A stretch of DNA of 64,000 nucleotides from Candidatus Defluviilinea proxima (GTDB taxonomy: Bacteria; Chloroflexota; Anaerolineae; Anaerolineales; Villigracilaceae), in NCBI GenBank assembly GCA_016721115.1, contig JADKIW010000001.1:3983501-4047500 (forward strand). Direction: 5' to 3'. Position 1 is the stretch's first letter, and each line of letters opens with the position of its first letter. Positions 49,524 to 58,034 of the stretch are shown piece after piece. Position numbers and translations under genes: made by a program. The notes beneath the pieces were generated by a model. The model was given only the letters and a program-made list of their open reading frames with translations, had not been told where the DNA came from and made no database searches.

Positions 49524-50138
49524 ATGCCGCACCCTGTTGGTGAGTCCCGCCTCGAGCGTAGAAAAGAAGAAACGAAGAAAAAAATACTGACGACCGCCTT
49601 GCAACTGTTTCGCGACCAGGGCTTTGACTCTGTTTCCATGGAAACGATTGCCGAAGAAGTGGATATTGCCAAAGGCACACTCTACAACTACTTCCCCGTC
49701 AAAGAAGCGATTCTGGATGAGTACATCCGTCGCGGTTTCAAGGATCAAACCATCGTTCGAGTCGCCAAAATACAAAAGCTTCCCGATACAGCCTCCCGCA
49801 TGGAAGCCATGTTCACAGACCTGCTGACCGGCATCCAATCACAAAAGGTCATTTTTGAAAAATACACTGTCTATCGCATGAAGCAGTGGATCTCTTTCCA
49901 TCAGGAAGGCGATGAGAAAAGTGGCTTTCAACTGATCTCTTCTGAGATCGTCCGTCTCGGGCAGGAAAGTGGCGAACTCCGCAGTGACCTGCCGACCATG
50001 ATGCTCGAAGACCTATGTGAGTACGTTTTCATGCTGACGGTCAAAGAGCTGTATCTCTATCCTAAAACCTTCGTTGCAAAACAAGCCATTCAACGGAGTG
50101 TGGAGATTTTTCTCAACGGAACCAAAACAAGGAAATAA
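49524..50138 (+). CDS. TetR family transcriptional regulator
   Basis: The 204-residue protein has the TetR helix-turn-helix at residues 14-60: RRKEETKKKILTTALQLFRDQGFDSVSMETIAEEVDIAKGTLYNYFPVKEAILDEY. The rest is a helical ligand-binding and dimer domain. I start it at 49524, after GAGAG; the longer frame from 49464 is coded by the operator palindrome. The 46-base operator over its promoter predicts autorepression. The esterase gene follows after four bases, so it is the likely target of the same control. Confidence 0.9.
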   Translation: MPHPVGESRLERRKEETKKKILTTALQLFRDQGFDSVSMETIAEEVDIAKGTLYNYFPVKEAILDEYIRRGFKDQTIVRVAKIQKLPDTASRMEAMFTDLLTGIQSQKVIFEKYTVYRMKQWISFHQEGDEKSGFQLISSEIVRLGQESGELRSDLPTMMLEDLCEYVFMLTVKELYLYPKTFVAKQAIQRSVEIFLNGTKTRK

Positions 50139-50142
50139 CATC

Positions 50143-51069
50143 ATGCCAAGCTTTCAAAGTCAACTCTTATACATCACGATGAAAAATCGTCACTTGCTTC
50201 GATTCAAATTGAAACCCGAAACATGGGACTTCAACACATCCATACCGGCCTTTCGTCAGTTTTGCGAAGAATCCAATGCAAGGATGGCGAGCAAAATGCC
50301 GCCCAGTGTGACAGTCACCCCTGCGCAGATCGGGAATATGTACGCTGAATGGCTCACCCCCACAGGCGCAGACAAGACCAAGGTCATACTCTATACAGTT
50401 GGAGGCGGATACGTCAGCGGAACTTGCACAGACCATCGACAATTTGTCTCCAAGGTTGCTGATCGAAGTGGCGTCACCATCTTGACCTTCAATCATCGCC
50501 TCGCCCCCGAAGACCCGTATCCTGCCGCGTTGAACGATTCAATTGCCGCCTACCAATGGCTTCTCGATCAGGGCTTCAAGCCCCAAAACATTTTAATCAT
50601 GGGCGAATCAGCGGGTGGTGGGCTTTGCCTTGCAACCCTGCTGGCGCTTCGCGATAAAGGAATGTCACTGCCAGTTGCCGGTGTGGCCCTTTCGCCATGG
50701 ACAGACTTAAAACTAACAGGCGAGTCTTATCGCACAAAAGCAGATGTCTGCATTTCACCGAGGGGCATGTCCGACGTGTGTAGCAAATATTATTGCGGCG
50801 ATCATAACCCCGAAGACCCGTGGATATCACCACTCTATGGTGACCTGAAAGGGCTCCCACCACTTTATATCAATGTCGGCGGTTACGAAACCATGCTGGA
50901 TGACTCAACCCGCTTTGCAGAAAAAGCAAAATTGGCGGGTGTCGATGTCACTCTGACCGTCGGAGAAAAAATGATCCACTGCTACCCACTCATGGCACCC
51001 ATGTTCCCTGAAGCCACACAAGAGATGGATGCGATCTGCAACTTCATCAGGAAGCGCCTTCACTTGTAA
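50143..51069 (+). CDS. HSL-type alpha/beta hydrolase
   Basis: The 308-residue enzyme belongs to the hormone-sensitive-lipase family. The nucleophile is in MGESAGGGLCLATLLA, the acid is likely in GYETMLDD and the His is in EKMIHCYPL. The oxyanion strand reads ILYTVGGGYVSG, with Val where almost all relatives have the His of HGGG; activity could still be present because the Gly backbone amides do the work. It overlaps nothing and starts four bases after the TetR gene, whose control it should share. No signal peptide, so cytoplasmic. Confidence 0.85.
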   Translation: MPSFQSQLLYITMKNRHLLRFKLKPETWDFNTSIPAFRQFCEESNARMASKMPPSVTVTPAQIGNMYAEWLTPTGADKTKVILYTVGGGYVSGTCTDHRQFVSKVADRSGVTILTFNHRLAPEDPYPAALNDSIAAYQWLLDQGFKPQNILIMGESAGGGLCLATLLALRDKGMSLPVAGVALSPWTDLKLTGESYRTKADVCISPRGMSDVCSKYYCGDHNPEDPWISPLYGDLKGLPPLYINVGGYETMLDDSTRFAEKAKLAGVDVTLTVGEKMIHCYPLMAPMFPEATQEMDAICNFIRKRLHL

Positions 51070-51091
51070 GGCATTGTCAACAAAAGAAAAT

Positions 51092-51127
51092 AAAACGATC
51101 TTCGTGATTTTTCATGAAGGTCGTTTT
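51092..51127 (+). terminator. Terminator after the hydrolase gene
   Basis: AAAACGATCTTC and GAAGGTCGTTTT pair with one mismatch across a loop and are followed by more T. It closes the tetR-hydrolase transcript. Confidence 0.75.
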
Positions 51128-51173
51128 TTCATCGAACTTGACACATAACACTTCAAACCTGATACTAGGACAT

Positions 51174-53459
51174 ATGACTCGCTGGCTTGACCCTCTTCCC
51201 GTAGACACATCGCCTCTTTCTACCCTCAACCTGCCCCTCCTCATCAAACAAACTCTCCTCCGACGCGGGATTCTGACTCCTGACTCCGCCCGCTCTTTTC
51301 TCCACCCCGACGAAATTCCCTCCACGCCGTTTCCCGAAATCGAAAAAGCAGTCCACATTATCAATCTGGCTATACGCAGAGGTGATATAGTCTGTGTTTG
51401 GGGTGATTTCGACGTCGATGGACAAACTTCGACAACGCTGCTTGTACAAACACTGCAAGTTATCGGCGCGAATGTTGTCTATTACGTCCCTGTTCGTGGC
51501 AAAGAGAGTCATGGCGTTCACATTGAAAGCCTCAAACCCATCCTCGATAACGGCGCGAAGCTGATCGTCACTTGTGACACAGGCATCACTGCCCACGAAG
51601 CCATTGACTACTGCAACTCGCGCGGTGTGGATGTAGTCGTCACCGACCACCACGACCTCGGCGAAACACTTCCAAACGCAAAAGCCATCGTCAACCCCAA
51701 ACTATTACCACCAGATCATTTGCTTGCAAATCTTGCCGGTGTTGGGGTTGCATACAAACTTGCGGAAGCGCTATTAGCTTTTAGCGGTCAGCAATTAGCA
51801 ATTAGCGATTCGCTCCTTGATCTAGTTGCATTGGGTCTCATCGCTGATGTCGCACTACTCAAAGGTGAAACGCGTTCTCTCGCCCAAAAAGGGATTGAAG
51901 CTTTACGCAACACAAAACGCCTCGGCCTGAAAGTGATGGCAGAACTTTCCAACACCAATCTCGAAACACTGACCGAGGAAACCATTGGCTTCACGTTCGC
52001 ACCACGTCTCAATGCACTCGGCCGCCTTGGTGACGCCAATCCCGCTGTGGAATTGTTATTGACCACTGACCCTGCTCGTGCTCGCGTACTTGCCGCACAG
52101 ATCGAAGGGCTCAACGCACAACGCAGGTTATTGACGAGTCAGGTCACAGAAGCCGCCGAGGCGCAACTGCGTGAGAACCCTGAGTTATTGACCGAACCAG
52201 CGATCGTGTTGTCGCACCCCAATTGGCCAGGCGGTGTCGTCGGCATTGTCGCCAACCGTCTTGTGGATCGATACCACAAACCCGCGCTCCTTCTCACCGA
52301 ATCAGAAGATGGCATCTTGCGCGGCTCTGCCCGTTCCGTGGACGGACTCCACATCACCGAAGCGATCACCGCGAACAAAGATCTATTGATGAGCTTCGGC
52401 GGGCATCCCATGGCGGCGGGAGTGTCGCTTCAAAAAGACAATCTTGTTTCCTTCCGCAAAGGACTTGGCAGAGCCATCGAAAAACAACTCGGTGAGATCA
52501 TTCGCGAAGAACCGACCCTGCAAATAGACGCATGGCTGAACCTTGACGAGGTCAATCTCGGATTGGCAGATTCCATTGAGATGTTGGCTCCCTTCGGCGC
52601 AGGCAACCCCAAGTTGACCCTCGCCACGCGCAACGTAACGATGAAGTCCGTTGCGACGCTGGGGAAAACAAAGGAACATCTCCGCTTGACCGTTGAAGAT
52701 GAAACGGGAAAAACACAAAATATTTTATGGTGGAGTGGCGCAGGAGAGGAACGCCCAGAAAACGGGACCAAATTCGATATTGCCTACTCCTTACGCGCTT
52801 CCACATTTCGTGGCGAAAAGCAAGTCACATTGCAATTCGAAGAATTCCGAGTCACAGAAGAGAAGCCCATTGAGGTCAAACCTTCCAAGCTCGAAGTTGT
52901 CGATCTGCGACTACACGTTTCAACGTTTGAACGTTCGAACGTTGAAACGTTGATCTGGGCTGAAGGCGCAGACAAAGCCAAAGGCAAGTCACGTTTTGAT
53001 TTACAAAAGGCCAATGAGTTTGCTATTTACACAACTCCCCCATCGCTCGCGGATTTGCGCACCGTGTTGGAACGTGTGAAACCCCAAAAAGTTTACGTGC
53101 TTGGTATTTCACCTGCTCCGCAAAAGACAGACGAATTCCTTTCGCAACTGGCGGGCATGGTCAAATATGTGATCAACAACAAAGAGGGAAAAACTTCTGC
53201 GCGTGAGCTTGCCGTTGCAATGGCACAACGCGAGAGCGCCGTACGAATCGGCTTGGAGTGGCTGGCGGCCGGGGGACACGTATCAATCGTCCCTGAGGAG
53301 GAAGCGTTGACTTTATCCACAGGGAACGGCGAGGGGAATGAATATGTCCGCAAAGAGTTGTATGTGGCAGTGAAGGGAATCCTGGAAGAAACGGCCGCAT
53401 ACCGTGCACACTTTGCGAAAGCGGATGTCAATAATCTTATGGGTTTGGAGTCGGAGTAG
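51174..53459 (+). CDS. recJ: Single-stranded-DNA exonuclease RecJ
   Basis: The 761-residue nuclease degrades single-stranded DNA 5' to 3' in repair. DHH motif I reads VWGDFDVDGQTSTTLL near residue 75 (usual DxDxDG), motif II CDTGITAHEAI and motif III VVTDHHDLGETLPNAKAIVNPK near residue 157. The DHHA1 domain carries GGHPMAAGVSL. An extra 200-residue C-terminal part, including LIWAEGADKAKGKSRFDL and ISPAPQKTDEF, lies beyond the E. coli length and resembles the extended RecJ of other phyla. Two palindromic repeats are coded in frame: near residues 201-213 and 581-593. AGGA precedes the ATG at 51174. Its end overlaps the next convergent gene by 23 bases. Confidence 0.93.
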   Translation: MTRWLDPLPVDTSPLSTLNLPLLIKQTLLRRGILTPDSARSFLHPDEIPSTPFPEIEKAVHIINLAIRRGDIVCVWGDFDVDGQTSTTLLVQTLQVIGANVVYYVPVRGKESHGVHIESLKPILDNGAKLIVTCDTGITAHEAIDYCNSRGVDVVVTDHHDLGETLPNAKAIVNPKLLPPDHLLANLAGVGVAYKLAEALLAFSGQQLAISDSLLDLVALGLIADVALLKGETRSLAQKGIEALRNTKRLGLKVMAELSNTNLETLTEETIGFTFAPRLNALGRLGDANPAVELLLTTDPARARVLAAQIEGLNAQRRLLTSQVTEAAEAQLRENPELLTEPAIVLSHPNWPGGVVGIVANRLVDRYHKPALLLTESEDGILRGSARSVDGLHITEAITANKDLLMSFGGHPMAAGVSLQKDNLVSFRKGLGRAIEKQLGEIIREEPTLQIDAWLNLDEVNLGLADSIEMLAPFGAGNPKLTLATRNVTMKSVATLGKTKEHLRLTVEDETGKTQNILWWSGAGEERPENGTKFDIAYSLRASTFRGEKQVTLQFEEFRVTEEKPIEVKPSKLEVVDLRLHVSTFERSNVETLIWAEGADKAKGKSRFDLQKANEFAIYTTPPSLADLRTVLERVKPQKVYVLGISPAPQKTDEFLSQLAGMVKYVINNKEGKTSARELAVAMAQRESAVRIGLEWLAAGGHVSIVPEEEALTLSTGNGEGNEYVRKELYVAVKGILEETAAYRAHFAKADVNNLMGLESE
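51777..51813. repeat. Repeat-like segment in recJ, first
   Basis: AGCTTTTAGCGGTCAGCAAT and TAGCAATTAGCGATTCGCT form a run of AGC/TTAGC words encoding AFSGQQLAISDSL. It lies in a loop of the DHH domain where length varies. The low-complexity wording suggests an inserted repeat. Confidence 0.4.
52915..52950. repeat. Palindrome in recJ, second
   Basis: ACGTTTCAACGTT and its complement enclose TGAACGTTCG, itself nearly palindromic. It encodes HVSTFERSNVETL in the linker to the C-terminal domain and keeps the frame. Confidence 0.7.
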
Positions 53460-54198
53460 GCGTCGAAAGATCAGGGATGGAGATCGAGTCGATGTTGACC
53501 GAGCCGCCGGTGGAATGCTCGATATACAGTGTATGTGTGCCGCGCGTAAGAACAGGCGAACGCCAATCCATCGATTCTGTTGCGCTATTGGATTGATCGA
53601 CCGGATACTCCGTACCATCCAGGTTGATATTGATACTTCCGAGGCTTGGCCCCGCCTGATAGGAAACGATCACTTGTTGCCCCACAAATGTGAATAGGGC
53701 CGCATTCCCCGCCGTGAAAGAAATATGAAGCGTGTTCTGATGCGCGCCAGTTACATTGTCTTGCTCCACCCATTCGCCATCATATATGATCTCGAAATAT
53801 GTATCGTCCACCTTGCTCAACACAGCCTGAATGGTCGGCGTGATCGTCGCCGCTGTATTTTTCACAGGTGTTTGCGTGGGAGAACTATTATTTGTATTTG
53901 TGGTTGGTAATGCAATAGGCGGAGGTTCTGATGTCAATATGAACTCAGGCTCATCCGTCTCCTCTGGTGGTAAGAGTATCACAAGGGTTGCTGTCGGCTC
54001 GGGCGTCAGCGTGGAAAGGCCAGGCTCTGTGCCTAAATACACGTAACGAAACGGTGTCGCTGTTGCGGCAACCTGTGCAGGTGCGCGTTGACCTTTATAA
54101 AGCCACGCGCCAGCGACAATACAAATTCCCAACAGGGAAAAAATACCTAATAAGATCGGGGCAATAACGCCAATATCAATGGAAAGTTTTTTATTCAT
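53437..54198 (-). CDS. Membrane-anchored protein with Thr/Pro linker and beta domain
   Basis: I do not recognise a named family. The 253-residue protein has an N-terminal anchor (VIAPILLGIFSLLGICIVAGAWLY), a 90-residue Pro/Thr/Ser-rich linker (TPEPTATL, NNSSPTQTPV) and a beta-rich C-terminal domain of about 120 residues (YFEIIYDGEWVEQDNVTGAHQNTLHISFTAGNAALFTFVGQQVIVSYQAGP ... TRGTHTLYIEHSTGGSVNIDSISI). That domain resembles the carbohydrate-binding jelly-roll used for sugar recognition (CBM6-like or DUF-type exo-domain). The last eight codons (LSTPTPTPNP) overlap the recJ end in antisense. Confidence 0.65.
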   Translation of the reverse strand: MNKKLSIDIGVIAPILLGIFSLLGICIVAGAWLYKGQRAPAQVAATATPFRYVYLGTEPGLSTLTPEPTATLVILLPPEETDEPEFILTSEPPPIALPTTNTNNSSPTQTPVKNTAATITPTIQAVLSKVDDTYFEIIYDGEWVEQDNVTGAHQNTLHISFTAGNAALFTFVGQQVIVSYQAGPSLGSININLDGTEYPVDQSNSATESMDWRSPVLTRGTHTLYIEHSTGGSVNIDSISIPDLSTPTPTPNP

Positions 54199-54258
54199 AG
54201 CTCATTGTTGTGAGATAAGTAAATTGCGCTTATCATGTGCGGGAGGATACCACACAAC

Positions 54259-55683
54259 ATGTATACCATAATACCCCACCCCGCAAACATCTCGCCATCA
54301 GAAGGGAATTTTACGATCACCAGCACTACAACAATCGCCACAACGAACAATCCTGAGATCATCGCCATTGCGAACACACTCATAGAACACATTCAAAAAC
54401 TCACGGGGTTTGAAATCGCCACACATCAAAATGAAGGGGATATCAAACTTGAGTTGATAGACGATACAACTCTTGGAGAAGAAGGATATCGACTCAATAT
54501 TTCTTCTGATGGGCTCTCCCTACAAGCACATCAACCCACTGGATTTTTCTACGGCATCCAGACTCTTCGCCAACTCTTTCACACGCCTCAAGAACGGACC
54601 TTCAGCCTGCCTGCCCTTTCAATCACCGATTCTCCCCGATATCCTTGGCGCGGAGCGATGCTCGATGTGGCACGTCACTTCTTCAGCATGGAGGACGTCA
54701 AACACTACATTGACTTGATCTCGCACTACAAGATCAACCGCCTGCATCTGCATCTCACTGACGACCAGGGTTGGCGCATTGAGATCAAATCATGGCCCAA
54801 CCTCACAGCGCACGGATCCAAGACTCAGGTCAACGGCGGAGGCGGCGGCTTCTACACACAAGAACAATACAAAGAGATCGTGGAATACGCTCAAAGCCGC
54901 TATGTGATCATCGTCCCTGAGATCGACACCCCCGGACACACCAACGCCGCCCTATCGTCCTATCCCGAACTCAATGTCTCAGAGGAAGCGCCTGAATTGT
55001 ACGAAGGCATCGAGGTGGGATTCAGTTCACTCGGCATCAATATGGAAGTTACTTATAAATTCCTGAACGACGTGATCGGTGAACTGGCCGCCATCACACC
55101 GGGACCCTACATCCACATCGGCGGCGATGAGGCCAAGTCCACACCGATAGAAGACTATAAACTCTTCATCAAACGTATCCAAGAGATCGTGTTCGCGCAC
55201 AACAAGATCCCTGTTGGTTGGGCTGAGATCGGCGAAGCGGATCTGGACTCACGCACTCTTGCGCAACACTGGCAAGGCGCGGCTTATCAAGATGCAAAAA
55301 AGCAGGGATGCAAAGTCATCCTTTCCCCCGGAAATAAAACCTATCTTGATATGAAATACGATGAAACATTCCCACTTGGGCTGAATTGGGCGGGATACAT
55401 CAGCGTGAAAGACTCCTATGATTGGGAACCCGGTAGCTACATGGACCAACTTGAGGAGAACGACATCCTTGGTCTCGAAATGCCCATCTGGTCAGAGACT
55501 CTCGTCACGATGAAAGATATTGAGCTGATGGCCTTTCCACGTCTACCCGGTCTCGCTGAATTAGCATGGTCACCAAAAAATCTGGGGTGGGAAGAATACA
55601 AAGTCCGCCTTGCAAAGCATGGCAAACACATGGAAAGGTTGAATATCAACTTCTTCAAATCACCCGATGTAGATTGGGAGTAA
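54259..55683 (+). CDS. Beta-N-acetylhexosaminidase (GH20)
   Basis: The 474-residue enzyme removes terminal N-acetylglucosamine or galactosamine. After an N-terminal GH20b-type domain (PHPANISPSEGNF ... GFFYGIQTLRQLF), the catalytic barrel begins at RYPWRGAMLDVARHFFSMEDVKHYIDLISHYKINRLHLHLTDDQGWRIEIKSWP. The catalytic pair is Asp290-Glu291 in HIGGDEAKS, and the hydrophobic site has EMPIWSE. No signal peptide is seen, so it acts in the cytoplasm on imported or recycled wall sugars. GGGAGG lies 12 bases before the start at 54259; the earlier frame start at 54235 has none. Confidence 0.92.
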   Translation: MYTIIPHPANISPSEGNFTITSTTTIATTNNPEIIAIANTLIEHIQKLTGFEIATHQNEGDIKLELIDDTTLGEEGYRLNISSDGLSLQAHQPTGFFYGIQTLRQLFHTPQERTFSLPALSITDSPRYPWRGAMLDVARHFFSMEDVKHYIDLISHYKINRLHLHLTDDQGWRIEIKSWPNLTAHGSKTQVNGGGGGFYTQEQYKEIVEYAQSRYVIIVPEIDTPGHTNAALSSYPELNVSEEAPELYEGIEVGFSSLGINMEVTYKFLNDVIGELAAITPGPYIHIGGDEAKSTPIEDYKLFIKRIQEIVFAHNKIPVGWAEIGEADLDSRTLAQHWQGAAYQDAKKQGCKVILSPGNKTYLDMKYDETFPLGLNWAGYISVKDSYDWEPGSYMDQLEENDILGLEMPIWSETLVTMKDIELMAFPRLPGLAELAWSPKNLGWEEYKVRLAKHGKHMERLNINFFKSPDVDWE

Positions 55684-55721
55684 AAAACTGGAGGTCACTT
55701 TCGAAAGTGACCTCCAGTTTT
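55684..55721. terminator. Bidirectional terminator between GH20 and the aminotransferase
   Basis: AAAACTGGAGGTCACTTTC and its complement form a nearly loopless perfect palindrome with A and T runs at its ends. It serves both convergent genes. Confidence 0.9.
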
Positions 55722-57070
55722 TATTTCACTGCCTTGTCCGTGATCTCCAATGCCTTATCCAAAACATCAAAACCCTCTTTCAATTGCTCTTCGCTAATGA
55801 TTAACGGCGGAATGATTAATACGGTATGCCAGTGTGTATACAAAAACAAGCCGTGATCCAGACAATATTTCCGTAACGCCACCATCTCCGGCGATGATCC
55901 ATTCCACGGCGCCATCGGTTCTTTCGTTTTCCTGTCCTTGACCAACTCCAAAATCCCAAACAACCCAATCGAGCGGACATCTCCCACTGAGGGATGTGCC
56001 TCCCCCAGATCGGACAACATCCGCTTCAGCACTGGCCCCATGCTTGCCGCATGCTCAATAACTTTATCTTCTCTCATAGCCTGGATATTCGCCACAGCCG
56101 CCGCCAATGAGACTGGATGTGATGTGTACGTGAGTCCGCTTTCGAAGGGAGTGTCATTGAAGGCCGCCGCAATCTCTGGCTTCATGGCAACCGCTCCCAA
56201 TGGCGCATACGCAGAGGTCAGTCCCTTTGCCATAGTGATGATATCTGGCACAACATCCCAGTGCTCAATGGCAAACCACTTGCCGGTACGGCCAAATCCG
56301 CTCATGACTTCATCCGCGATCATGACGATACCGTATTTGTCACACAAAGCGCGCACGCCTTGCATATATCCTTGTGGAGGGATGATGATTCCGTTCGTGC
56401 CCGTCACCGACTCCATGAGAATGGCTGCGATGGTTTTGGGGCCTTCATATAAGATAATTTCTTCCAGGTGATTTAAATAATCACGGGTGAATTCTTCTTC
56501 GGGGATATCAGGATTTGTCCGATGGAAGGTGGAACGATAACGATACGGGTCAAGAAAATGCACGATGCCAGTCATCAGGTTCGGTTCCCAGATGACGCGG
56601 CGCGGATCGCCGGTCGCGGCCATCGCACCGGCAGTCGCACCATGATATGAGCGATAGCGAGTCAAAATTTTGTGGCGACCGGTATATCCGCGTGCGAGTT
56701 TGATAGCGTTCTCGTTGGCATCCGCTCCGCCGAGGGTAAACAGGACTTTGGTCAAGGCTTGATGCGGGGTGATATCCGCAACCATTTTGCTCGCCAACGC
56801 ACGGACTTTGGTCGTCATCCCCGGCGCGGCATATGGAAGTTCCGCCGCTTGCTCCTGCATGGTTTTGATAATGCGCTCATCCCCGTGACCGATGTTGACA
56901 CACATCGTCATCGAGTTGAAATCAAGATACTGTTTATCGTCCACATCCCAAAAATACACACCCTTCGCCCGCTGAACAGCGATCGGATTGACCTTTGCTT
57001 GCGCTGACCAGGTGTAAAAGACATGCTCCTTGGATAGTGAAAGAATTTCATCGTCCGGAAGATCGAACAT
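55721..57070 (-). CDS. Class III PLP-dependent aminotransferase
   Basis: The 449-residue enzyme transfers amino groups from an omega- or alpha-amino donor to a keto acid. Family blocks: YLDFNSMTMCVNIGHGDERI, LFTLGGADANENAIKLARGYTGRHKIL, SYHGATAGAMAATG, ADEVMSGFGRTGKWFAIEH and the Schiff-base Lys in TMAKGLTSAYAPLGAVA. Substrate cannot be read; relatives act on beta-alanine, taurine or similar amines. The start at 57070 gives a protein of normal family length; the frame stays open to 57319 but the extra residues are unrelated and overlap rpsF in antisense. Confidence 0.88.
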   Translation of the reverse strand: MFDLPDDEILSLSKEHVFYTWSAQAKVNPIAVQRAKGVYFWDVDDKQYLDFNSMTMCVNIGHGDERIIKTMQEQAAELPYAAPGMTTKVRALASKMVADITPHQALTKVLFTLGGADANENAIKLARGYTGRHKILTRYRSYHGATAGAMAATGDPRRVIWEPNLMTGIVHFLDPYRYRSTFHRTNPDIPEEEFTRDYLNHLEEIILYEGPKTIAAILMESVTGTNGIIIPPQGYMQGVRALCDKYGIVMIADEVMSGFGRTGKWFAIEHWDVVPDIITMAKGLTSAYAPLGAVAMKPEIAAAFNDTPFESGLTYTSHPVSLAAAVANIQAMREDKVIEHAASMGPVLKRMLSDLGEAHPSVGDVRSIGLFGILELVKDRKTKEPMAPWNGSSPEMVALRKYCLDHGLFLYTHWHTVLIIPPLIISEEQLKEGFDVLDKALEITDKAVK

Positions 57071-57082
57071 GGGGCTCCAATC

Positions 57083-57115
57083 AGACTTCGGAAGTCTTCG
57101 AGACTTCCGAAGTCT
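57083..57115. repeat. AGACTTCSGAAGTCT double palindrome
   Basis: AGACTTCGGAAGTCT and AGACTTCCGAAGTCT are complements separated by TCG, so they form a 15-base-pair hairpin, and each arm is nearly self-complementary. Five T follow on the plus strand. The element lies in the leader of the minus-strand aminotransferase gene. Confidence 0.75.
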
Positions 57116-57195
57116 TTTTGTCAGATTATAACCCTCCCCGATTCTATGAACTGTGATAAACTTCGGCCCGTTCGAAATGGTACGTATATAACGTG

Positions 57196-57252
57196 CCTTT
57201 CCGCTCCTGGCGGGCTTACGGTCTGAACAGGAGCAATCCCATGGAAAGGAGG
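57196..57252 (+). promoter_or_regulatory. Probable S6:S18-binding leader of rpsF
   Basis: Two stacked stems form just before rpsF: CCTTTCC (57196-57202) with GGAAAGG (57243-57249), and GCTCCTG (57203-57209) with CAGGAGC (57228-57234), leaving AATCCCAT bulged. The lower stem uses part of the ribosome binding site AAAGGAGG. A CCG step sits at the junction, as in the known rpsF motif that binds the S6-S18 protein pair for autoregulation. Confidence 0.55.
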
Positions 57253-57260
57253 AACCCCTC

Positions 57261-57542
57261 ATGCGAAAATATGAATTGATCTGCATTCTCCAGCCCGAAC
57301 TGGACGAGACCGCTTTCAAAAGCGCTCTGGAACGTGTTCAAGGCTGGGTCACCGAATCAGGTGGAAGCGTAGATAAGACCGAGATTTGGGGTCGCCGTAA
57401 ACTTGCTTTCGCGATCCACAAACAAACTGAAGGTCAGTATGTTCTGTTGAACGTCACGCTTGATCCCAAGTCAACCGGCGATCTGGAGCGAAATATCCGC
57501 TACTTAGAGCCTGTGCTTCGTCACATGTTAACGGTTGTGTAA
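57261..57542 (+). CDS. rpsF: 30S ribosomal protein S6
   Basis: This 93-residue protein binds the central domain of 16S rRNA together with S18. RKYELICILQPELDETAF at the start and GGSVDKTEIWGRRKLAFAIHKQTEGQYVLLNVTLDP with NIRYLEPVLRHML are typical. Strong AAAGGAGG lies at suitable distance. It starts the operon rpsF-ssb-rpsR, with 56 bases to ssb. Confidence 0.95.
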   Translation: MRKYELICILQPELDETAFKSALERVQGWVTESGGSVDKTEIWGRRKLAFAIHKQTEGQYVLLNVTLDPKSTGDLERNIRYLEPVLRHMLTVV

Positions 57543-57598
57543 CCTAATCTGCCATATCGCGTGGTACCCGGTCTGGTTTATCAAGGAGTAATAACATT

Positions 57599-58015
57599 AT
57601 GAGCCGAGGATTAAACAAAGTCCAGATCATTGGTCATCTTGGAAAAGAACCTGAAATGCGTTATACGCCATCAGGCAAACCTGTGACTACATTCACCGTG
57701 GCTGTCAGCCGCTCATGGAATTCAGCTGATGGTGAACGTCATAGTGAGACCGAATGGTTCAATATCGTCGCCTGGGGCAACCTGGCTGAGATCTGCAAAC
57801 AATATCTCACGAAGGGACAACAGGTCTACATCGAAGGACGCCTGCAAAGCCGCCGATGGGACGATAAAGAAGGCGCCAAACATACAAGCGTTGAGATCGT
57901 CGCCAACGAAATGATGATGCTTGGAGACCGGCGCGACCATAACAACCATACGGGTTCCGACACGCCCATGGCTGAAAACACACCCGAAACGAACGAAGAC
58001 GAATTTCCTTTTTAA
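57599..58015 (+). CDS. ssb: Single-stranded DNA-binding protein
   Basis: The 138-residue protein has the SSB OB-fold: LNKVQIIGHLGKEPEMRYTPSGKPVTTFTVAVSRSW, WFNIVAWGNLAEICKQYLTKGQQVYIEGRLQSRRWDDKEGAKHTSVEIVANEMMMLG. It ends with an acidic tail, NEDEFPF, the peptide that recruits replication and repair partners, including RecJ-type nucleases. Lies between rpsF and rpsR, the common order. Confidence 0.95.
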   Translation: MSRGLNKVQIIGHLGKEPEMRYTPSGKPVTTFTVAVSRSWNSADGERHSETEWFNIVAWGNLAEICKQYLTKGQQVYIEGRLQSRRWDDKEGAKHTSVEIVANEMMMLGDRRDHNNHTGSDTPMAENTPETNEDEFPF

Positions 58016-58034
58016 ATATCAAATGGAGTAAGAA

